Below are positions 16,506-23,369 of a stretch of 64,000 nt of DNA, one piece after another. The notes beneath the pieces were generated by a model. It saw only the letters and a program-made list of their open reading frames with translations. It was not told where the DNA came from and did not search any database. A program made the translations under genes and the position numbers. This stretch comes from an uncultured Bacillota bacterium (GTDB lineage Bacteria; Bacillota; Clostridia; Christensenellales; UBA1242), in contig UQVQ01000005.1 of the NCBI GenBank assembly GCA_900544595.1, positions 1 to 64,000 on the forward strand. Direction: 5' to 3'. The stretch's first letter is position 1; each line of letters begins with the position of its first letter.

Positions 16506-18149
16506 ATGAAGAATGTTAAAAAAACAAATAAAACAAATGAAAATGCTAAAAATTCAAAAAAAAATAATGCGAATTTGGAAAAACAAATGCAGCCAACGAA
16601 TGGAACTTGTAGCATTGAAACGGCGAAACCACGAAAAATAAAAGTTTTTAACTCAATTATCGTTATGATTGGAATTGCTCTTTTTGTTGTTTCTGCAATC
16701 TTGGTTTTTCAACTTTTGTTCGACAACGGGGTTATTCCATCAAACGAATTTTATGATAACACAAGCATAAATGGCGTTGACGTTAGCGGAATGAGCAAAG
16801 GCGAAGCCGCTCAACTTATTTCAACTAAATTGCTTTCTTCAAAGGACGAAATTGAAGTTAAACTTAAGTATCAAGACAAAGAATGGGTTTTGAAAGGCTC
16901 AGATTTTGAATATAGCAGTGAGCTGGTTAATAAGATTGACGAAACTTTTATGCAATCCCATAGCGGAACCGTTTCGCAAAAAGTTACTGCCGTTAGGAAC
17001 ATCAAAACTAACGGTCTTAAAATAAATTTGTCATATCGTTATATTTTGAAAGGGTTTGACGAAAAAATTGACGAAATAATTAAAGAAATCAATGTTGAAC
17101 CTCAAGCCCCAGAAGTTGTTTTTAAACCCAACGACGAGGTTATGTTCTCTCTTAGTGAAGGTAATAACGGAATTGAGGTCGACAGAAATGCTTTGTTCGA
17201 CCAAATTGATAATGCGTTTAGGAAATCACGCAAAATTGAAATTGAAATTCCAATAAAAGAAGTTGCATTTGAGACGCCAACCGAAAATCCAATTGACAAC
17301 ATTGTTAAACGTTCGGTTTTTTCAACCGACTATTCTTCAAGCGTTGACGGAAGAAAAAATAATGTTAATCGTGCCCTTCTCGATTTTAACGGTATGGTTG
17401 TTAAACCGGGCGAAGAGGTTAGTTTTAACACTGTAACAGGCGATAAAACCCCAGAAAAAGGGTATCAAAAAGCAAAGATAATTTTAAACGGCGTTTATGT
17501 TGATGGCTTTGGCGGGGGTGCATGCCAAGCATCAACAACACTTTATAATGCTCTTATCTTAGCCGATATTGAAATTCTTGAAGTGAACCCACATTCTCTT
17601 CCTGTTTCATATGTTCCGCTTGCGTTCGACGCAATGGTTAGCGAAGGCTATTCCGACTTGCGCTTTAAAAACAACCTTGAAAACCCAATTTACATTAAAA
17701 CTTGGGGCGACGAAACAAGAGCATATGTTCAAATTTATGGAGAGCCCTTTGAGGAAGGTCTTGAAATTAAACGCCGCGCAGAGTTCATTGGAACAATCCC
17801 ACACGAAGGCGATACAATAATTAAAGACACAGAAGGCGAATATGCAGATAAAATTACGTATGCTGGTGAGTATTTAAGAATTCGTTATCCTCGCGAAGGT
17901 TATCATTCCAAAGGATACTTGTGTTACTACAAAAACGGGGAGCTTATAAGCGAAAAATTGATTCGCGACGAAATTTATAAACCACAAAAAGGAATTGTTA
18001 TGGAAGGAACCGAAACTCTTGGCGAAGGAATGGTTATTCCAGAAAACGAGGTTGAAATAATCCCTCCCCAAGAAGGCGCAACTAAATTAACAGAAGTTTC
18101 TGTTAAGAGAAAAATAAGCCAACAAAATCCGCCAAATCTTTGTCCATAA
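16506..18149 (+). CDS. VanW-family membrane-anchored cell-wall protein
   Basis: This 547-residue protein is probably exported and tethered to the membrane by a helix at about residues 47-70 after a Lys/Asn-rich cytoplasmic start. The outer part has a YoaR-like region (INGVDVSGMSKGEAAQLI, residues 95-112), a motif seen in putative peptidoglycan-binding modules. The VanW domain follows at about 265-420: FSTDYSSS, FNGMVVKPGEEVSFN, and the signature GGGACQASTTLYNA, then NPHSLPVSYVP. Members occur in Gram-positive cell-envelope loci; the biochemical activity is not settled. The only ribosome site is GGAG nine bases upstream, inside the rplA terminator. In-frame ATGs further down have weaker sites. 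Confidence 0.8.
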   Translation: MKNVKKTNKTNENAKNSKKNNANLEKQMQPTNGTCSIETAKPRKIKVFNSIIVMIGIALFVVSAILVFQLLFDNGVIPSNEFYDNTSINGVDVSGMSKGEAAQLISTKLLSSKDEIEVKLKYQDKEWVLKGSDFEYSSELVNKIDETFMQSHSGTVSQKVTAVRNIKTNGLKINLSYRYILKGFDEKIDEIIKEINVEPQAPEVVFKPNDEVMFSLSEGNNGIEVDRNALFDQIDNAFRKSRKIEIEIPIKEVAFETPTENPIDNIVKRSVFSTDYSSSVDGRKNNVNRALLDFNGMVVKPGEEVSFNTVTGDKTPEKGYQKAKIILNGVYVDGFGGGACQASTTLYNALILADIEILEVNPHSLPVSYVPLAFDAMVSEGYSDLRFKNNLENPIYIKTWGDETRAYVQIYGEPFEEGLEIKRRAEFIGTIPHEGDTIIKDTEGEYADKITYAGEYLRIRYPREGYHSKGYLCYYKNGELISEKLIRDEIYKPQKGIVMEGTETLGEGMVIPENEVEIIPPQEGATKLTEVSVKRKISQQNPPNLCP

Positions 18150-18160
18150 AATTTAAAAAT

Positions 18161-18190
18161 AAAAAACAGGGAATTTTTCCTTGTTTTTTT
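18161..18190 (+). terminator. Terminator after the VanW-family gene
   Basis: A stem AACAGGGAA / TTCCTTGTT (one G-U) is followed by a T-run. Confidence 0.75.
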
Positions 18191-18249
18191 ATAAAATTTT
18201 TTAATTTTTAAATAATTTTTATTTATTTTAATATTATTTAATTTATTTA

Positions 18250-18687
18250 TTAAAAATAATTGCTTAATTTAAAAATATTATTTAAATGAGAAAATGCAAT
18301 TTCTCTTAAAACAGGAGAATCTTCGTCGAGAAAAGAAACTAATTCTTCAAGAAATTCTGTTTCTTTTTGAATTGCAAATTTAAGACAAAAACGAAGATTG
18401 TTTGGTCTTCTTGGAAGAGCAATGTTTGTTTCGGAAAACTCCGTTTCAAGTTCGGAAAGAAGAAGGGTTATGTTTTGCGAAACCTCTTTTTCAAGCGCTT
18501 TAAATTCGTTTCTTATTCTCATGTTTCGAATTCGAATTGCTATGTAGCCATACACCCAGTTTAAAAGATAAAGCTTCTCGAAAAGCGACTTGCTTTCAAG
18601 TTTGCTCCGTTTAAGTTTTTCGTTATATTCTTTTGCAAGAAGAGCAAATTCATCTGGAGAAGAAATTATATTGTCGTTATATTCCAC
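18250..18687 (-). CDS. Uncharacterised helical protein
   Basis: I do not recognise this 145-residue protein. It is predicted to be helical throughout, with charged heptad-like stretches (EYNEKLKRSKLESKSLFEKL near residue 20, NEFKALEKEVSQNITLLLSELE near 60). It has no signal peptide or membrane segment. The start is GTG at 18687 with GGGAGAG six or so bases upstream, which also explains why it is not the next ATG. It is divergent from the ferritin-like gene, with about 110 bases between them, so shared regulation is possible. Its size and helical content could fit a four-helix bundle, but no metal-binding ExxH pair is visible. Confidence 0.65.
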   Translation of the reverse strand: MEYNDNIISSPDEFALLAKEYNEKLKRSKLESKSLFEKLYLLNWVYGYIAIRIRNMRIRNEFKALEKEVSQNITLLLSELETEFSETNIALPRRPNNLRFCLKFAIQKETEFLEELVSFLDEDSPVLREIAFSHLNNIFKLSNYF

Positions 18688-18797
18688 CTTTTTCTCTCCC
18701 GTTTAAGTTTATATGCATTCCGCCTTTCTTTTGTTAAAATTAACTTTTTCTTTGCCCAGTGCATAACTATTTGAGAATGAAAGGAGAGAAATGCTTT

Positions 18798-19661
18798 ATG
18801 GAAATATATAGAAAAATAACCCCAACTTGCGTTAAAGAAAGTCTTGAAAGAAAAGAAAAACTTTTGCAAAGAAAAGGGGCGCAAAAAAAATTTAATTTGG
18901 AAGAACCAAACCAAAATCTTTCAAATCAAAGCGAAAATAATTTTGAACCAAGGAATAACGAAGAGACGGCGCCAAATGCCCCAAATTTAAACGAATCGCC
19001 AAGCCCAAACGGAACACCTAACCTTGACAATGGCAGCAATGAAGGGCAAAATTCAAGCAATAATGAAGCGGGAAATTTAAACCCAAATAATGATCAAAAT
19101 CCAAGCCAAAATAACGAGCAAGAACCAAACCAAAACGGGGAAGGGCAGTTAAATCAACATGGAACACAAAACTCAATTTTCGAATCAAACGAACCATACC
19201 CAGAAGTTACAGCTGGACTTCGAAATCAAAAAGACATTCGAACCCTTAAGGCGTTGGCGTTTGACCGCGACGGCGAACTGACCGCAATTTTAACACACAT
19301 ATTCCAGCATACTGTTTTGCCAAACGACCTTGGAACTCTTAAAGAAATTTTAAGACAAATTGCAATTGTTGAAATGAAACACTATGAAGCGCTTTCCGAA
19401 GCCGTTGCTAAACTTGGGGGAACTCCAACCCTAACCGACGGGAAAGGAAATGTTTGGACGGGAAGGAATGTTTCGTCAATAACAAATCCAAAACGAATTT
19501 TGGAAACAAACGCAAAAAGTGAGCGCGAAGCAATTGCAACTTATAATCGCGTTGCAAGGGAAACAGAAAACGAAAGTCTTTCGCTTTTATACAAGCGAAT
19601 TGCGGAGGACGAAAAATTACACCTTGAAATTTTTGAAAAATTGCTTGAAGTTTTAAATTAA
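18798..19661 (+). CDS. Ferritin-like protein with Asn/Gln-rich linker
   Basis: The 287-residue product has three parts: a short basic N-terminus with a Cys (ITPTCVKE), a low-complexity linker at about residues 45-130 very rich in Asn, Gln, Pro and Glu, and a helical ferritin-like domain at about 150-287. The domain carries two E-x-x-H pairs (E192-M-K-H195 and E272-K-L-H275) plus further Glu residues on the preceding helices, the usual set for a carboxylate-bridged di-iron or di-manganese site. ATG 18798 is chosen because AAGGAG lies at 18781-18786; the frame is open to an earlier ATG at 18759 lacking a site. There is no signal peptide. In a spore former a coat-associated or oxidative-stress role is possible; this is inference. 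Confidence 0.78.
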   Translation: MEIYRKITPTCVKESLERKEKLLQRKGAQKKFNLEEPNQNLSNQSENNFEPRNNEETAPNAPNLNESPSPNGTPNLDNGSNEGQNSSNNEAGNLNPNNDQNPSQNNEQEPNQNGEGQLNQHGTQNSIFESNEPYPEVTAGLRNQKDIRTLKALAFDRDGELTAILTHIFQHTVLPNDLGTLKEILRQIAIVEMKHYEALSEAVAKLGGTPTLTDGKGNVWTGRNVSSITNPKRILETNAKSEREAIATYNRVARETENESLSLLYKRIAEDEKLHLEIFEKLLEVLN

Positions 19662-19787
19662 CATTTAACTTAATAAAAATATAATAAAAATTATTTATAA
19701 ATAAAAAATAAAAATAAATAATAAATTAAATTAAAAATAATAAATTAAAATATAATAAATAAACAGTAAATTAAATTAAAAACAAAA
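19662..19787. other. A/T-only low-complexity spacer
   Basis: About 125 bases are made almost solely of A and T, in repeated TAAATTAAA and AATAAATAAT blocks, and lead into the shared terminator. I see no gene or promoter in it. Confidence 0.7.
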
Positions 19788-19819
19788 TAAAAAACCACCA
19801 AATTAATGGTGGTTTTTTT
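19788..19819. terminator. Bidirectional terminator
   Basis: A perfect ten-pair stem AAAACCACCA / TGGTGGTTTT with T-runs on both strands serves the convergent ferritin-like and TrbL-like genes. Confidence 0.88.
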
Positions 19820-19828
19820 GTTAGTTTT

Positions 19829-22546
19829 TTAATTCTTTGGAATTGAATTCGTAATTGCGTCGGCAAGTTTTTTAATTGTTTTGTCATCGAGTTCAACTTG
19901 TGAAGGTCCGCCTCCGCCTCTTCCAAGAAGTTTGGAAGCTTGGTCTTGCGCTCCAAGAATTCTCTTTTGGGTTTTAAGTTCATCTGAAATCTTTTCTTCT
20001 TTGCCGCTGTAGCCATGCATTCTGTTTTCAATTGCTTTGAAGCCGCCAGCATCCTTAAAGCCTTTAGCAAGGTTAGCGCCAAGAGCATTGAAAATAGGGC
20101 TCAAATTATCGGAAGATAAAGCGTCTTTAAATGCATTTGCCATTTTCTTCCCCGCCGCTGCAGCATCTGCAGCCGACATCCCAGAATTTTTCAAGTATCC
20201 GCCAGCTCTATCAAGATCGGCAATACTTTTTGCCGCATTATATTTTGCTTGTGAGGCAATGCTTTGTTTTTCGTTTTCAATTTCTTTTTCAGCTGCCTCT
20301 TTCTTGCTTACGGCTTCAGCTCTTTCTGATTCAACTTTAGTTTTCTTGCTTTGAACTGTTGCCTTTTGTGCTTCAAGTTTTTTGATTTCATAGTTTGCTG
20401 TTGATTTTGACGTTCCGCCTAATTTCGAGCTTGCAGAGGCTGTTTTTATAGCATCAATTTGGGAATCGTAGCTAGAAATTTGAGAGTTGAAATCGGCAAT
20501 TTGAGAGTCGAAATTGCTAATATTTTTGTCGTGCCCTTCAATTTCTTTATTAAGATTGTCAATGTTTTCCTTTGAATTGTTAATTTTTATTGGAGATAAA
20601 TCAATTCTTTCTCTAGCCACGTTTTGACGAGCTTTTCTTTCTGCTTTGGATATATTATGCCAAGCTTCTTTTCCGCCAATTTCTTCTTGCGCTGTAAGTT
20701 TTGCAACTTTATTTAACTCGCGATTTATTTGGCTTCTGTTATAAGCTTTTCTAATTCTTGTTGGGCTTATTGCGAGGTGATTTTCATCCTTTTCCTCGTA
20801 TTTTAGCCGTGCCTCGTCTTTTTGTTCTTGAGACATTTTACTTCTCATTGAGCGAAGGACTCTTTTTTGTCCACGCGAACTCAATTTGTCATAATAACCT
20901 TTTTGGTCTTCATCCATACTCCCAAGCGCGGCTTCGTTTTCTGCTTCTTTTTGGCGGTGTTTATCGCGCATATTCGAAACTTTGTTTGTTGCGCCTTTAA
21001 CACCTTTGAAAGCAAGCTTTGACCCTTTAACAGCAAGACCAGCTGGCATTGCGGCAACTTGACCAATTTTTGAAATAGTTCCGCCAACTTCTCCTGACAT
21101 TCCTTCCCCGCCTTTTAACGAATCGTCGCCTCCGATAAATTCGGAAATTGTTCCGCAAAGGTCTTTAACCATGATAAGACCAACAATTACGAAAAGCATT
21201 GAAACAATTGAATCAACAAATGGAATGTTGAAGAAATTGATTTCTGTTATGAAAGGAAGGATAACGAAGAATAAGTTAAGTCCAACAATTGGGCCATAAG
21301 CTGCAATAACTTTTGATGTAAATTTTTCGCGCCATTTTTTAAGCGCCGCGCCGTCGTCCAAAGGCATAAGCGATGAAATTGGGGCAGCGATTAAGAAGAG
21401 AACAACAAGTTCGAAAATTCTTTTCATAAGCCCGAATGTTAAGTAGATTAAAAGTTTTGCTGCAATAACAAGTGCTCCAATGCAAATTACGAAGTTGAAA
21501 GACCAAAGGTCGTAGTAGAACCAAACTTGTTTAACATCGTTTTTATCGAATGATTGAATTGAGTCTGGAGCATAGTTTCCAATGAATGAACTTCTGTCGC
21601 CAAAAGGATAGAGGAAACTTTTGTTAAAATCGTCGTTCGAACCAAGAGACGCGGCTGTTTTAAGAGAGTAGGAATTTGCATAACATTCGTCAAGCAAGTT
21701 TGCCGCTCTTGAATATTGCTGTCCAAAATTGTTAAACACGCCCGCGCTAACATTTGTTTCTGTAAGATGGTTTTGGAAAGTTGTTGAGTTTCTTATTCTG
21801 TTTGCTTTGTATGCAGAGGCTTTAAAAATCAAACCGCTTATTGGGGTTGAGGTTGTTGCAACATTAACCTTCTCGTTGCTTCCCCAGAAATTGTAGGCTA
21901 TGTATGTTTTTTGATCGGTTGCGGTTGTGTATTGTTGGAAAAGATTTGAAATGTTGTAGGTTGTTGTGTTTCCGCTCTCGTCCGTAACTGTGTAGGTTGC
22001 GCCCCCAACTTCCGAACTGCTTGACCCGGAAGTTATTGTGTCGAGCGCTTGAAGGATTATGTTTGAAAGATAGATGCCAAAGAAACAAACAATTGGAACG
22101 ATTGCAAAAGATGCAATGGCTTTAAAAGCTTTTCCAATGATTTTTCCTTTTGATGCGCTTTTTGCATCGGTTGCTGCATATTCCGAACGAAGAACTGCAA
22201 CAAAGGTTGTTATGATTAAAAGAATTAATGCAAGGATTATGAGAGCCCAGAAAATGTTTGAAAGAATTGCATTGTCACCTGTGAAAATTGTTCGAATAAA
22301 CCTAAGAACAAGGTCACCAGATTCTTTTGTTGCTTCTGCGCCGCCTAAGATTGTGTCGGACGAATAGTAGACAACATCAAGACCTGCAACTTTTCTTACA
22401 AGGAGTTGAAGGATATCTAAAAGTTGGAAAATCAAGGTGCAAAGGAAATATAAGAGTTTTGGAATGATTGAGATAAACGCTCCCCACCATCCTGAAAACC
22501 ATTCTCGAATTTTTTCGCCAACACCTGCAATAAAAACAACGTTCAT
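19829..22546 (-). CDS. TrbL/VirB6-like polytopic membrane protein with long coiled-coil tail
   Basis: This 905-residue protein has several hydrophobic segments in its first ~520 residues, including IIPKLLYFLCTLIFQLLDIL, a Leu/Ile-rich helix near 110, FAIVPIVCFFGIYLSNIILQ, and a pair around 370-420. A loop near residues 180-340 is Ser/Thr/Asn-rich and probably external. The last ~380 residues are charged, Gln/Lys/Glu/Ala-rich coiled coil, followed by GRGGGGPSQ and a short helix. This plan resembles TrbL/VirB6-type channel subunits of conjugation systems. No VirB4, coupling protein, relaxase or other transfer gene is nearby. Start ATG 22546 is chosen for its AAGGAG site. The assignment is structural resemblance only. 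Confidence 0.6.
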   Translation of the reverse strand: MNVVFIAGVGEKIREWFSGWWGAFISIIPKLLYFLCTLIFQLLDILQLLVRKVAGLDVVYYSSDTILGGAEATKESGDLVLRFIRTIFTGDNAILSNIFWALIILALILLIITTFVAVLRSEYAATDAKSASKGKIIGKAFKAIASFAIVPIVCFFGIYLSNIILQALDTITSGSSSSEVGGATYTVTDESGNTTTYNISNLFQQYTTATDQKTYIAYNFWGSNEKVNVATTSTPISGLIFKASAYKANRIRNSTTFQNHLTETNVSAGVFNNFGQQYSRAANLLDECYANSYSLKTAASLGSNDDFNKSFLYPFGDRSSFIGNYAPDSIQSFDKNDVKQVWFYYDLWSFNFVICIGALVIAAKLLIYLTFGLMKRIFELVVLFLIAAPISSLMPLDDGAALKKWREKFTSKVIAAYGPIVGLNLFFVILPFITEINFFNIPFVDSIVSMLFVIVGLIMVKDLCGTISEFIGGDDSLKGGEGMSGEVGGTISKIGQVAAMPAGLAVKGSKLAFKGVKGATNKVSNMRDKHRQKEAENEAALGSMDEDQKGYYDKLSSRGQKRVLRSMRSKMSQEQKDEARLKYEEKDENHLAISPTRIRKAYNRSQINRELNKVAKLTAQEEIGGKEAWHNISKAERKARQNVARERIDLSPIKINNSKENIDNLNKEIEGHDKNISNFDSQIADFNSQISSYDSQIDAIKTASASSKLGGTSKSTANYEIKKLEAQKATVQSKKTKVESERAEAVSKKEAAEKEIENEKQSIASQAKYNAAKSIADLDRAGGYLKNSGMSAADAAAAGKKMANAFKDALSSDNLSPIFNALGANLAKGFKDAGGFKAIENRMHGYSGKEEKISDELKTQKRILGAQDQASKLLGRGGGGPSQVELDDKTIKKLADAITNSIPKN

Positions 22547-22780
22547 TGAATTCTCCTTTGTTTTTTTAAGTCTAACACAAAAAAAACAAAATGTAAACAT
22601 TTTTAGATAAATTATATCTTTATATATTATATATCAACATTATTTTGTCAAAATTTGCAAAAAACTATGCCTAGAAAATTTTTTAAAAAGTGAAATTATT
22701 TTAAGAAATTGCATAAAATTAGTAGACAAATCATTTTCTTGCCTATATAATAAGGGCGATTTTTAATTTACGAGGTGAAG
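22547..22780. other. Divergent regulatory gap
   Basis: These 233 AT-rich bases separate two divergent genes. The + strand promoter is described separately. For the minus-strand gene, AT-rich stretches around 22600-22650 could hold a -10, but no clear -35/-10 pair stands out. No gene was found. Confidence 0.6.
22723..22751 (+). promoter_or_regulatory. Promoter of the zinc-ribbon protein gene
   Basis: TAGACA at 22723-22728 and TATAAT at 22746-22751 are spaced by 17 bases, about 30 bases before the start codon. Confidence 0.75.
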
Positions 22781-23260
22781 ATGAAAGAAAATCAATATAT
22801 TAGATGTCCAAGATGCGAACTTAACTATATTCAAAAAAAGGACAAACTTTGCTCGGTTTGCCAAGCGGAACTTAATGCAGATTCTTCCTATGACGAACTT
22901 GACATGGAAACTTGCCCAATTTGCAAAACAAATTTCATTCGCCCAGACGAAATTATGTGTGCACAATGCGCAAAAGAGCGCCAAATTAACGGCGAAAATG
23001 TTGGGCTTGACGATGACTGGGAAAACTATGTTGACCCAAGCGATGAAGGGCTTGCTTCGGAAGACGAAGAAACAGGCGACATGGCTCGCGTAACCGATCT
23101 TGAAGACGACGATCTTGACGATCTTGAAACCGACGATGACGATCTTCCAGAAATTGACGAAGAACTTGATTTTGACGACGACGACGAAGAGGAAGAAGAT
23201 GAAGACGAAGACGATGAAGATGATGACGAAGACTTCGACGATGAAGATGACGATTTTTAA
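22781..23260 (+). CDS. Double zinc-ribbon protein with acidic tail
   Basis: I do not know this 159-residue protein. It has two CxxC...CxxC zinc ribbons: CPRC...CSVC near residues 9-29 and CPIC...CAQC near 46-66. A linker leads to a tail of about 60 residues made almost wholly of Asp and Glu. Start ATG 22781 follows GAGGTG; an in-frame GTG two codons earlier is part of that site. It has its own promoter and terminator and precedes secA. Acidic tails often mimic nucleic acid or bind basic proteins, so a link with transcription or ribosomes is conceivable, but nothing here proves it. Confidence 0.75.
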   Translation: MKENQYIRCPRCELNYIQKKDKLCSVCQAELNADSSYDELDMETCPICKTNFIRPDEIMCAQCAKERQINGENVGLDDDWENYVDPSDEGLASEDEETGDMARVTDLEDDDLDDLETDDDDLPEIDEELDFDDDDEEEEDEDEDDEDDDEDFDDEDDDF

Positions 23261-23284
23261 AAAAACAATAACAAAAATTGTTAG

Positions 23285-23309
23285 CGCTTGGCTTTGCCAG
23301 GCGTTTTTT
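23285..23309 (+). terminator. Terminator after the zinc-ribbon gene
   Basis: A stem CGCTTGGC / GCCAGGCG (one G-U) with a TTT loop is followed by a run of six T. Confidence 0.88.
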
Positions 23310-23344
23310 ATTAAAAATGATTTTTAGATTTGTTAAATATGTTG

Positions 23345-23350
23345 TATAAT
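23345..23350 (+). promoter_or_regulatory. -10 element before secA
   Basis: TATAAT lies 20 bases before the secA start. The best -35 is a weak TTTAGA at 23323-23328 with a 16-base spacer. Confidence 0.5.
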
Positions 23351-23369
23351 TAAGCTACTGAGGGAAAAA

